From Pelagomonas calceolata (taxonomy: Eukaryota; Sar; Pelagophyceae; Pelagomonadales; Pelagomonadaceae), in assembly GCA_918797485.1 (NCBI GenBank), contig CAKKNE010000001.1:1054001-1118000 (forward strand): DNA of 64,000 nt, given 5' to 3'. Under the pieces are notes generated by a model. The model was not told the origin of the DNA and did not search any database. It worked only from the letters and a program-made list of their open reading frames with translations. Made by a program: the position numbers and the translations under genes. Shown piece after piece: positions 48,728-60,200 of this stretch. Position 1 is the stretch's first letter, and each line of letters starts with the position of its first letter.

Positions 48728-48912
48728 GGTGGCTTTTGCGTTTGGCGTCTGCTGGGGTGACTCGAACTTTTTGGTTGGCGGTTTCACGGCGCGCGCGCGG
48801 CTCTTGTGTGGTGACAAGGGGTCGAGAGACGACTCTGGCTCTCGCGGCAAACCACGCCGCGTTTTTTTGAGAGCCAAAAGTGGTCAAATAACGTTTCACA
48901 AATTGCGCGCAG

Positions 48913-48932
48913 CTAGCGGTGTAAGACACTAG
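48913..48932 (-). promoter_or_regulatory. CTAG palindrome motif, copy 11
   Basis: Minus reading CTAGTG, TCTTACAC, CGCTAG (20 bp, shortest copy), with CAAATTG before and CAAG after. It lies about midway between the divergent membrane-protein gene (186 bp) and capping-enzyme gene (179 bp). Confidence 0.72.
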
Positions 48933-49110
48933 CAAGCCAGCCGGCATTTCACAAAGCAGCCCAGGAATTCATACAGGGACCAGGACAGCTCGTCTGCGTG
49001 CGCCTTATATAGCTCTCAAGACGTCACAGAGATTTTAGCTGCACCGCAGAGCTGTGCGGCTAGCCCCCAGGCTGCCTGGCCAAACCTGCGACTCGCCGCG
49101 GCCCGCGACG

Positions 49111-52100
49111 ATGCGCCGCAGCAACAGCGACAATTCCCAAGGCAAGGGACGGGGCCGCGGCGGCCGCCGCGACGGCCGCGGCCGCGGCTACTCGAACGTT
49201 AAACCGGAAAAGCGCGACGACGGCGGCGACGGCACCGTGTATCTAGCGACGGTCACGGAGCTCGCGTTGGACGCGCCGGCCCAAGGCGTCTTCGCGACGC
49301 TCAAGGCGTCGCGCGGCAGATACGACGGCCAGCGCTGTCTGTTGCGAGCACGGAACCAGCCCGCCGTCGAGGCCCTGCGGGTGAACGATATTTTAAGGGT
49401 CAAGTGCCGAAGCGACCGGCAGAACCGACTTGAAGGTAGATTGTGTCCGCCTCGCATCGGCACTACCGCTACGGGCACTGCGTCATCACCGAAGAAGCCC
49501 CTCTTGGTACTTGACTTAAATGGCGTCCTATGTGATCGAGGCACCTACGCGACGCGCGACGCGAAGCAGAAGAAGTCGATCAACCGACCACATGCGGCCC
49601 AATTCGTGCGGTGGTGCTACGAGCGGTTCGAGATTGGCGTGTGGTCTTGTGCCAAGCGCGACAACATGGACCTTTCACTATTTGAAGGGAGGGATTTGGT
49701 GCTGTGCTGGGACCAGCGCAAGTCGACGTCGCTGTGGCCGCGGACGTCGACCGTGAGTCCGCAGAAGCCCCTGTTCCTCAAGGAAATTGACCAGTTGTGG
49801 GCGTCGACGTTCGACGCGCCTCGGGATGAGGATCTGGGCGTGAGTGGCGACTGGCGCCGGAAAGTTGAGAAGCCGTCTGCCCCGAAGCTGACGCGGTACG
49901 ATGCTTCCACAACAGTATTGGTCGACAACCATCTGGAAAAGTTCGAGCGGAATCCCCTCGGGAGCTGTGTCTTGGTGCCGACGTGGACGGCCTCCGAGGA
50001 GTCCGATGCGGCGTTATCACTAGATGGTGACCTGTGTAGAACGTTGTCGCAGTACGCTACGGGCGACTGCCAGGAGACGGGCGAGAAGCTCGCCGGGAAC
50101 GGTATTGTTCCTAAAGAGCACCCGGCGCCTACTGATGATGATGTAAGAGCGGTGCAGGACTATGTGGCGCGGGGCTGCCCGGACGGGCCCTTGCATCCTT
50201 CGTTAGAAGCCTTGGCGAGCGCGCCGGCGCCGCCCCCGAGCGCGCGCGCCGAGGCGCCGCCGCCGCCCGTCAAGGCGCAGGAGGCGGCGCCGCCGCGCCC
50301 GCCTCAGAAATCGTCGCTGGTCAGTGATCGGAGCAGAACATGAACTTGAACGTGACGCGGTCGCGTCGATGGCGTCTTCGTGAGACCACACCGCCGCGAC
50401 GCCGTCGACAACGCGTCTCGCGAGAGAGCTGTGGCGGCGTCGGTCGCATCGATGGCGTCTTCACGAGACCACACCGCCGCGACGCCCTCTATTTCAACGC
50501 AGGAGCGCCTCGCGAGTCAACAGCAAGCACGGGGAGGCTTCGACGCGTCGCTAGCCAAGCGCTTCGCCGACCTCTACTGCTCGTCGCGCCAACATAAGAC
50601 GTCGTGCCCCGACTGGCCGCCCCGGAAGTATCTTGAGCGACGCGACTCGCCGGGGCCGCGGGCGCGACCTCTGAAACGACGAGACTTGGCCATGCTCCGG
50701 ACGCAGCGCTGGTTCGCGACCGAAAAGACGGACGGGGAACGGCACTGGCTCTGGGCCGACGCGGACGGTTGTCGGTTACTTTCCAGAGATCTGAGCGTCG
50801 CGAGGAGCTTCGGTCCCGTCCAAGGTTTATCCAGTGATACTATTCTGGACGGGGAGGTCGTCTCTGAATCTAACGGGAGGGAGTTCTTCGTGGCGTTTGA
50901 TGCCGTAAGGTGTCTCGGCGAGGACGTCGGGGCTCATCCAAACGCTCCTGCGAGGTTGAAGGCGTCCTCACGCGCATTTGAGTTGCTCTCGGACTTAGAC
51001 GGGTTACATGTAATAGCCAAGACCTATTATGGTGCCGATTTCGATATTCTGAGGAAGACGCTGGACACGGGCGTCTTCACCGATGGTTCTAGAAGCACGG
51101 AGTGCGACGGCGTCGTCTTGGCGTCGTATCGCGACAACCATGGGTACTACGACGCGGTGTGTTTCAAGTACAAGCCGCGCGTGACGCTAGATGTGAGGTT
51201 GAGGTCGGCGCCGAGGATCGGCGACATTGAGGCGTCCGTCCAGAACGGCCCGCACGACGTCACGGTCACGTCCGTCGCGATCGACGCCAAAGCTATGAAG
51301 CTTCTGAAGAGCGTGAAGCCGCCGCCGAAGGGCGTGCGAGGTCATATTGTCGAGTGCGAGTACATCGACGGGCTGTGGCGTATCCAAAGGATAAGGACAG
51401 ACAAGAAGAAGCCTAATTCATTGAGGACGGCCTGGGCCGTGTTGGAAAGTATCGCGGACCGAACGACCGTACAAGACTTAGCTGACGCTTTGGCACAAGC
51501 ATGGTCGCAGGATGACAACGCAATTGCAGCGGCAGAACACTACGACCAGCGGCAAAGGGATCGCAACGCCGGCAAACAACTGCAAGACCAGATGTATCGG
51601 CTGCGAAGGCTGAACAACTTCGTCAAGGCCCTCGTGTTGGACGCGTGTTGTGTGCGGCGGGACGCTGCCGCATCGGAGAGTTGTGATACGGCGTCCCTAC
51701 TGCGAGATTTGAGGAAGCCTGGGAAGTCGCGACGACCCGAGAGACGAGACCGAAAGCCCTGCGCAGTGTTGGAGCTCGGCTGTGGGAGAGGAGGCGACCT
51801 GGGGAAATGGAGGAAAGCAGTGGACGTCACCAAGCTCGTAGCGTGCGACATCTCGACGGTGGCACTCGATGAAGCGCGCGAACGGTGGGAGAAGGACGGG
51901 CCACCCCAGGGTAAATTTGTCGTCGGCGATTTGGGGGACGCGACGCTGGCCGCGAAGATCAAGGGCGAGGTGGGGGAGTGGAAGCCCTGGGCGGACGTGG
52001 CGTCGTGCCACTTTGCTTTACACTACGCTTGCGGGAGTCCTGAAAGAATAGATGCGCTGCTCGATTGCGTCGCGACGAACGTCAAGAGCGGTGGGGTGGT

Positions 52101-52542
52101 GGTGGCCACCATCATCGACTGGCTCCAACTAAGACAGCTGTTGGTGAATGGAGGGAGGATCGGCGACTTGTGTAAGGTCGAGTGCTCGGATGAAGCAAGG
52201 ACGCAATTGTTGCAATTACCCGATGAAAGCAGCGCGGGCCACCGCGCCTGGGGCGTCGAGTACAAGTTCACGCTGGGCGACGCCGTGCAGGACTGCGCGG
52301 AGTTCGTGGTGCACCGACCGTCGCTCATCGCGCGCGCGGCCGCGAAGGGTCTAAAATGCACGCTCGAGGCGCGCTTCGACTGCTTCTTGGATGGGGAGAG
52401 AAGGCGGCGGGGCCCGGCCTTCCTCGACCTGGCGACGAGCGTCGGCGTGCGGCCGAAGCATGCGAATGATGACGTTTTGAGTGATGACCAGTTCGCGGTG
52501 GCGTCCTTGTACTGCGTCGTGGCGTTCGTGCGCGAGGATTGA
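49111..52542 (+). CDS. mRNA-capping fusion: FCP1/HAD-like domain, guanylyltransferase and N7-methyltransferase
   Basis: Exons 49111-50319 and 50503-52542 join in phase 0 to give 1082 residues. The N-terminus is RGG-like (GKGRGRGGRRDGRGRGY). A beta-rich OB-like stretch follows (residues 40-115). Residues about 130-310 resemble an FCP1/NIF-type HAD phosphatase: LVLDLNGVLCDRG, GVWSCAKRDNMD and TVLVDNHLEKF; the second Asp of DxD is Asn. After a Pro-rich linker comes the guanylyltransferase: EKTDGERHW with the GMP-accepting lysine (about K478), FDAVRCLG, ECDGVVL, FKYKP and, in the OB fold, WRIQRIRTDKKKPNS. The C-terminal part is the cap methyltransferase: VLELGCGRGGDLGKW (SAM motif I, about 826), ACDIS and FALHYA. 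No canonical triphosphatase domain is seen, so the HAD domain may be recruited for that or for CTD binding. The enzyme acts in the nucleus. Confidence 0.87.
50320..50502 (+). mobile_element. Double introner intron in the capping-enzyme gene
   Basis: 183 nt, phase 0; donor TCGCTG then GTCAGT, acceptor TTCAACGCAG. Two near-identical blocks of about 45 nt begin at 50361 and 50444 (TCGCGTCGATGGCGTCTTCG and TCGCATCGATGGCGTCTTCA), 83 nt apart: one introner inside or beside another. Confidence 0.75.
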
Positions 52543-52981
52543 GGGCGTAAGTTCCCGCGTTCGGGTATTGAATCGGGTCTGCGTCGATGGCGTGGGCGCT
52601 TGAGTAGATCGCTTGAGTGCCGCGGCGGCCGCCGCGCGCCGTACTGCGGTACGCTGGGATTTCGGCGGCCTGCCGCTTCTGGGAGTACTCTTGGAGCAGA
52701 GCCCTGTTCGCGCGGAGGCTTCGGGCGGATCGCGGACGCTTGAGTTGCCCTCCAGAGTCGTGTTGGTCAGCGCTATTAGGCTTGGGCGAGGACGCGATTA
52801 AGCCGCACTGGAAGGAGAACGGACGCTGCATTATTAGTGCCGTAGCCACGTGCTAAGCCACCGCTTCGCAAAAACCGCGGACGACCGCCTGCTGGCCAAT
52901 AATCGCTGGCACCTCAACAGCCTCAGCAGTGTGGCGCGCGGCGCGAGAATAATCGCTGGCACCTCAACAGCATCAGCAGTG
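52543..52981. other. Intergenic region with an introner-like core and a start-proximal repeat
   Basis: 439 bp. Near 52578 CTGCGTCGATGGCGTGGGCG matches the introner core outside any coding frame, so it may be in a 3' UTR or an untranslated intron. The right end contains the 50-bp tandem repeat listed next. Confidence 0.5.
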
Positions 52982-52998
52982 ATGGCGCGCGGCGCGAG
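52898..52998. repeat. 50-bp tandem duplication across a start codon
   Basis: Copy 1 is 52898-52947 and copy 2 is 52948-52998. They differ at one base plus one inserted A; that A turns AGTGTGG into AGTGATGG, creating the ATG of the ankyrin gene at 52982. Confidence 0.9.
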
Positions 52999-53944
52999 GA
53001 CCGCCGCCTACTGGGCCTTCATCGCTGCTAGCTCTGCAGCAGCCTCGACGGTCGAGCGGCGCCCTATGCGACCACCGCGCCTGCGCATCCGCGTGCCGCC
53101 GGTGGCGCCCCTGACGCCGCCGCGCGAGCGACCGACGCCGCCGCTGCCCGCGGCGAGCCGCATCGTCGAGGACATCGGCGACCCGGCCTCGTCGCTGCGC
53201 GCGGCCCAGGACGGCAACACGCGTCGGCTCGCGGAGCTCCAGGACGTCGGCTATTTACTCGAGCGCGTGCGGGACCGCAACGGGTGTAGTCTCACGCACC
53301 GCGCGGCGGGCTCGGGCCGGCTCGAGACGCTGGCCTGGCTATTAACGAGAACGGGCTGCCGCGCGGACCACGCGAGCGACGGCGGCAAGAAGGGCGCGAG
53401 AGGACGAACTCCCTTACATTTCGCGGCGCGCCACGGCCACGTCGCCTGCTGCCGGCTCCTCCACGAGCGCGGGGCGCTTATTGACGCGGAGACGGCCAGC
53501 GGCGTGACGCCCCTCATGTGGGCGGGCTACTACGGGTCGACGAACGCCGCGGCGTGGCTGCTGGACGCGGGCGCGGACCCGCTCTACAAAAACGCGAAGA
53601 CGGGTTGTAGTGTCGCGCACTGGTGCGCGGCCGGCGGCGACGTGCGCACGGCGCAGAAGTTGCTGGAGCTGGGCGTGCCGCGCGCGAGCTTCGCGGAACC
53701 GAACGCCGTCGGCCACACGCCACTCAACAAGGCCGCTGCGAAGGGCGAGGTCGCCATGGTCGACTTCCTCCTGGAGAGCATCGTGCCCCCGGCCAATCTG
53801 CTGCTCCGCGACCAGACGGGCCGCTCGGCCGCCGACGCCGCGGCTGACGCCGGGTTTCCCCACCTCGCGGCGCACCTGCGGTCCTTCGAGGACCGCGCCC
53901 TGGACGCGGCGCTGGCGCAGTACGGCGTGCCGCCGCCACCTTAA
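52982..53944 (+). CDS. Ankyrin-repeat protein with signal-like N-terminus
   Basis: 320 residues. The N-terminus (ARTAAYWAFIAASSAAAST) is weakly hydrophobic and followed by a Pro/Arg-rich linker, so an organelle or secretory presequence is possible. Ankyrin repeats run from about residue 65 to 300: SSLRAAQDGNTRRLAELQDV, TPLHFAARHGHVACCRLLHE, TPLMWAGYYGSTNAAAWLLD, SVAHWCAAGGDVRTAQKLLE, TPLNKAAAKGEVAMVDFLLE. No other domain is recognised. The start codon lies in the second copy of a tandem duplication. It is neighboured by the giant ankyrin gene, in the same orientation, 293 bp downstream. Confidence 0.78.
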   Translation: MARGARTAAYWAFIAASSAAASTVERRPMRPPRLRIRVPPVAPLTPPRERPTPPLPAASRIVEDIGDPASSLRAAQDGNTRRLAELQDVGYLLERVRDRNGCSLTHRAAGSGRLETLAWLLTRTGCRADHASDGGKKGARGRTPLHFAARHGHVACCRLLHERGALIDAETASGVTPLMWAGYYGSTNAAAWLLDAGADPLYKNAKTGCSVAHWCAAGGDVRTAQKLLELGVPRASFAEPNAVGHTPLNKAAAKGEVAMVDFLLESIVPPANLLLRDQTGRSAADAAADAGFPHLAAHLRSFEDRALDAALAQYGVPPPP

Positions 53945-54237
53945 CGTTGTTGTGTTTATACTTAGAACACTTGGGTACCGCGCGTCGCCGATTCGGCGGC
54001 GAACACGGACCGCGCCTTTCACAACAGCATACTTCCTTGTAGGCAGAAGCGCCTCGGCAAACGCTCCCGGGACAACGTGCAACGTTTCGTACGCGTGCGG
54101 GTCTCCATCCGGCAGCGCCTCGATCGAGCTGCCGCCCAGTAGTGAAGCTGCAGTGCGGGTCCCGGCTCAAGCCAGCACGCTAGTGAAGGATAGGCAGCCG
54201 CCAGCTGAATCGAGGCAGCCCTACAGGCAGCACCAAA

Positions 54238-57200
54238 ATGGGCGGCGGCGTATCATCTCTCCCGGCAGAGGTCTCGCTTGCCGAGGCGAAGGAGCTGGCG
54301 GGCGCCAAGTGGCAGCCCGCGTGGGAGGAGAAGTTCGCGGAAGCCAAGATCTCCAAGGACGAGGCAATACAATGCTGGAAGGAGTCCGAGGCCAAGGCCG
54401 CAATCTCCGAGGCGCTCTACGAAAAGCTCCACGGCGCCGACCGCTCCAGCGTTGCGGAGGCGCTGGATTTCTCGGCCATCGTTAATGAAAAGCGCGGGCA
54501 GCACCTGCCCGGCACGCGCGAGTGGGTCTTCGAGGCGGTGCTCCGCTGGCGGACCGACGCTGATAGCGCCAAGCTCTTTTGGCTCGTGGGTGGCGGCGGC
54601 ACGGGCAAGAGCGTGGCAGCGGCTGAATTGCTCGCGCGACTGCTCGACAAACAAAACGCGGCCGCGTGGCATTTCTGCAAGCACACCGAGCCGGCGCGAT
54701 CAGCTCCAGCGGTGCTGCTGCGGTCTCTGGCGGGCATGCTTTGCGCCACGGTCGAGGCCTTCGAAGACGCGCTGAAGGAGAGCGCGGGCGTCGAGACTGA
54801 CAAGGTCGACGAGCTCTTCGAGGCTTTACTAGCAAAGCCGTTGCGAAGCGTCGAGGCGCCGCGCGGCGCGGACGACGCCCTCGTATTAGTCATAGACGCG
54901 CTCGACGAACTGCCGCGGGACGCGCTGCAACCAGTGTTATCGCTGCTCGCGACCGAGCTCAAGACGCTGCCGCCGTGGATCAAACTTGTCGTGACGAGCC
55001 GCGACGAAGCGCAGATTAAGGGTGCCCTCTCGGGGTACACGCCGTCGGAGCTGCGCGTCGACGAGGCGAGGAACCGGCAGGACGTGAGGGCGTACCTGAC
55101 GGTACTCGCGAAGGAACACGTCGAGCTCGAGGTGACGATGGAGTCGCTGCGGCACGAGGTCGAGGCGAAGTTCCCGGGCTTGAAGAATCTCGACACGTTC
55201 GCCGACCTCGAGGATCCGCTGCGCCGGTCAAAGGGCGCGTACGACGAGGCGGTCCGCGGCGTTGCTGGGATCCACGAGCTCGAAAAGTATAAGGAGCGAC
55301 GTCTCGACTTGATGCAAGACGAGACCGACTTCGACAAGCTCTACGCCGACGCATCGCTGGCGCAGACGATTTTGGTCGATGCGCTGAAGACGCTGCCGGG
55401 CGACGTGGCGGACCCAGGCGTCAAAGGGCGTGGATCCGCGGAGCGCAAGCTCGCGGACAAGTACACCGACAAGAATGGGGTGCCACATCCCGAGAAGTTT
55501 CGGGACCTCTCGCGCGCGACGGTCCTTTCCGGAAGCGCTACTGACCTACTGAAGGTGCTGACCGAATTGGACGGTGGCGGCCTCGGCCTGGAGATCGCTC
55601 AATTAAAAAACAAGTTTGCCAGTCCGACGCCGCTCGGCTACCGCGATATGAATTTGAACGTCAGCACACGCCTCGACGACGGCCGAAAACATCTCGCCGA
55701 GGTTCAGCTGAATTTAAAGAGCGTCGCGAATGCCAAGCACATCGCCCACGAGCAATACGAAGTCATTAGACTGGCGTTGCCGAAGATGTGCGAGGGCACG
55801 AGCGTTGGCGCGGGTGCGCTCGAAGCCTTTATTGCCGAGCGTCTCAACTCGTCGGCGCTCGACGCGGCTGTCACTTCGCTCGAACGGAAGGCCGGGGGAC
55901 TGATGCTCTACGCGCGGCTCATCGCAGACCAGCTCGAGGCCACGAGCGGCAAGATCGACTTTGCGAGGGTCGGCGCGCTGCCGGCGGGCCTCGACGAGAT
56001 CTACGCGGAGAACTTTCGGCGCGTGTTTGTCGACGATGGCGCGTGGGGTGATGCGCTGCCGCTCGTCGAATTAATCTGCGCTGCTGGAGAGCCGTTGACC
56101 GTCGACGCGGCGAGTGGTGCGCTGGGCTGGGATCGAGCGCGGTGCAGGAAGGTCTGTGACGGCGTGTCCCTGCTGTTCCCGCTGCGCGAGGGCGACGTCA
56201 TTGGCGTATTACACAAGACCGTGACTGACTGGCTGATGGGCGAGGCGCCGTTCGACAAGCGCTCTTCTGAGGACGCGTTCTTCGTCGCGCGGGACGCGGC
56301 GCACCGGCGGCTGGCGCGGGCGTGTGCTCGGGCGATTCGTGCTGGGGTTCTGGATACGGAGTCGTACTCGAGCGACGCCGCCGCGGATGTGGTGCTCGCA
56401 TCATTTGTGGAGGGCGAGGGCGGCGTGGCGTCGGATGCATATGCGTTGCGTTGGTGTTTGTTCCACTTGAAGCGGTCGAGAAACGAGGGCGAGGCCGTCG
56501 CGGTCGCCTGCAGTCTCTCGTACGTGCGAAAACGGAGCGCTGGCGATATTGTTTCCTTCGTGGCGGACCTGAACGTACTTCAGGGTCAGGACACACTGCT
56601 TCTTTCCGACTCCTTGGTGTTGTCGCGGAACCTGCTGTCACGGGGATTGCCTCTCTTAGAGCAGTTGTGGCAGCGGCTTGTGCCGCGCGCCAATGCGGAA
56701 TCGTCTCCTGCCGCGCGCCGCCTAGCCGACGATGCCAAGAGTGCTGCGAGCAAGCTGCCGCTCTCGGCCGTGCGGCCGATGGGTCTGACGGCGGCGGGTG
56801 GGGCGGAGCGATGTCTGATTGAGACTCAGGCTGAGTGCTTGGCGACGTTCGTGGATCCGGCGACGGGCGAGCCGCGGGTTGCTTGTGGAGTAGGTGGCGT
56901 GTATAGTCGCGAAGTGCGCATCTACGATCCGGTCGCGGGCGGCGCGGCGCTGGTCGTGATTGATGTAGGCTCGGATGTGTACGCGCTGGCGGTCTTCACA
57001 GATCCGGCGACGGGCGAGCCGTGTTTGGCTTGTGGCTGTTATGATGGGAAGGTGCGCATCTTCGACCCGGTCGCCGGTGGCGAGGCGTTGCTCGTGCTCG
57101 AGGTGGGCTCGAGCGTGTATTCGCTGGCGGTCTTCGCGGATCCAGCGACGGGTGCGCCGCGGCTCGCGAGTGGATCAAGGGACGGAAAGGTGCGCGTCTA

Positions 57201-60200
57201 CGACCCGATCGCGGGCGGCGAGGCGCTGCTCGTGATCAACGTCGGCGACGATGTGAATGTGCTGGCGTTCTTTGTGGACCCGGCGACGGGCGAGCCTCGG
57301 CTTGCGTGCGCGCCGGGAAAGAAGGTGCTTGTCTTCGATCCGATCGCGGGCGGCGACGCGCTGCTCGTGCTAGATATTGGCGAGACTGTGAATGCGCTGG
57401 CGGTCTTCAAGGAGCCAGCGACGAGCGCGCCGGGGCTCGCGTGCGGCACCGTGAAACGAGATAGGTGGGGTGATGTAGTTGGCGGCGACGTGCGCGTCTT
57501 TGACGCGGTTTCTGGCGGTGACGCGCTGCTCGTGATCGACGTGGGATCTTGCGTGAATGCACTGGTCGCATTTAAAGACCTGGCGACGGGTGCGCTGCGG
57601 CTCGCGAGCGGGTCGGAGGACAACAAGGTGCGCATCTTCGACCCGGTCGCGGGCGGCGAGGCGCTGGTCGTGCTCGAGGGACACGAGGAAACAGTGTGGG
57701 CTTTGATAGCCTTCGTGGACCCAGCGACGGGCGAGCCGCGGCTCGTGAGCGCATCAAATGACGTCCGAGTCTGGAACCCGGCGGCGGGCGGCGCGGCGAT
57801 CGAGGCGGAGCCCGAGGGGCACTCTAATAGAGTGAATGCCCTAGTGACCTTTGTGGATCCGGCGACGGGCGCGCTGCGGGTCGCGACCGGGTCGCGTGAT
57901 AAGATGATTCGCGTGTGGGACGCTGATACTGGTGATTCGGTGCTCGTGATTGACGTCGGCGAGACCGTGATGGCGCTGGCGTTCTTTGTGGACCCGGCGA
58001 CGGGCGCGCCGCGGCTCGTGACTGACTCTGGAAAGGTCTTTGACCCGGTCGCGGGCGGCGAGGCGCTGGTCGTGATCGATATGGAAGCTAGCGCGCTGGA
58101 AGTCTTCACAGACCCGGCGACTGGCGCGCCGCGGCTCGCTTGTGGCTCTTACGATCATCATGTCATTGGGAAAGTGCGCGTCTTCAACCCGGTCGCTGGT
58201 GGTGAAGCGCTGGTCGTGATCGATGTTGGCTCGGAGGTGAAGGCGCTGGCGGTCTTCGCGGACCCGGCGACTGGTGAATTGCGAATCGCTTGTGGTTGTG
58301 ACGACAAGAAGGTGCGCATCTACAACCCAATTGCGGGCGGCGAGGCATTGCTCGTGCTCGAGGGGCATACGTCTCGGGTGAATTCTTTGACTGTTTTCAC
58401 AGACCCGGCGACGGGCGGACTTCGCCTCGCGAGCGGGTCACAAGGCGGTTCCGTGCGCGTCTGGGACTTGGCCGCGGGCGCGGCGCTGTTCGTGCTCGAG
58501 GGACACACAAGCGCCGTTTTCGCGCTGACAGCCTTCGCGGACCCGGCGACGGGCGAGATGCGGCTCGGGAGCGGGGGCCGCAAGACCTTGCGGGTGTGGG
58601 ACGCGAGCAAGGGCGGTGCGGCGCTGCGGGTGGTTCCTTTTGAAGATGGTGTTTTTGCTTTGACCCTCAGGGACGACAAGCGAGGGCTCTTCGTGGCTTT
58701 CGGGAAGCGGTGGGGGGAATTGCGCGTCGAGAGCGGCACAACGCCCCTGACGCTAGCATGCTACAAGGGTGACGTCGCCGCAATAAACGATCTTCTTCAG
58801 CAGGGCGCTGGCGTCGACCAGGAAGATAATGACGGTTATGCGCCACTGTTCGTCGCGAGTCTGAAAGGACACGTCGACGCAGCGTGCGTGCTGCTCGATG
58901 CGGGCGCCGCGGTCGATAAGAGGCGTGAGGGTGATTGGTCGCCGTTTGGGATTGCTTGTGCCCTTGGGCACCTCGACGTGGCGACGCTATTGGTGGAGCG
59001 AGGTGTTGATACCGACGCAATCAACACGTGTGTTGGCGGAATGCCGCCGCTTCTATTTGCTTGCCGGAACCGGAATCTTGGTGCGATGCGGTTATGTCTC
59101 GAGCGCGGCGCCGATCCGAATTGGGCGAACGAAGACGGTCGTACGGTTCTGTATGACGCGTGCAAAAACGATAGCGTCGACGTGGCGCGGCTGTTGCTAG
59201 ACAAAGGCGCGGAGGTCGATCGGGCGCAGAAGGACGGCGCGACGCCGCTATACGCAGCGTGCTTGAAGGGCCACGTCGACGCGGCGCAACTCCTGTTGGA
59301 GCGCGGCGCCGCGTTCAAGGACGACGGCAGTGCCTTCTGCGAGGGCGACACGGTCGAGGCCAGGTATCAAGGCCAGAAATATTATCCGGGAAAAATCAGC
59401 CGGGATTGCGGCGAGGGAAAGTATGACATCGCTTACGACGACGGAGACAAGGAGGAGGGTGTCGACGCGCGGCTCATCCGCAAGCAAACACTCTCACCGC
59501 TGTACGCTGCGTGTGAGAAGGGCCACGTCGACGCGGCACGACTGTTGTTGGAAAAAGGCGCGGATGCCGATCGGGCGACAGAGGACGGTCGGACGCCGCT
59601 GTGGATCGCCTGCCAGAAGGGACACGTCGACGCGGCGCGGCTGTTGCTGGACAACGGCGCGGAGGTCAACCGGGCGACGGAGCGCGGTCAGACGCCGCTG
59701 TTCATCGCCTGCGAGGAGGGCCACGTCGACGCGGCGCGGCTGTTGCTGGACAACGGCGCGGAGGTCAACCGGGCAACGGAGCGCGGTCAGACGCCGCTGT
59801 TCATCGCCTGCGAGGAGGGCCACGTCGACGCGGCGCGGCTGCTGCTGGACAACGGCGCAGAGGTCGACCGGGCGGATAAGCGAGGCATGACGCCGCTGGA
59901 CATTGCGAGGCGTAAGGACCATGACGCGGTTGTCGCGCTGCTCGAGGAACACTTGGATTCGAAATTCCCACTTCACGCCGCGGCGAGGACCGGCGACGTC
60001 GACGCGATGACTCAACTCCTGGACGGCGGCGCCACGGTCGACGCAAAGAAGGACGGCTCGACGCCCCTATTCGTAGCGTGCAAGGGCGGCCGCGTCGACG
60101 CGGCGCGGCTGTTGCTGGGGAAAGGCGCGGAGGTAGATCAGGCAGACAAATACGGCAAGACGGCACTGTACGCAGCCTGCTGGAAGGGCCACGTCGAAAC

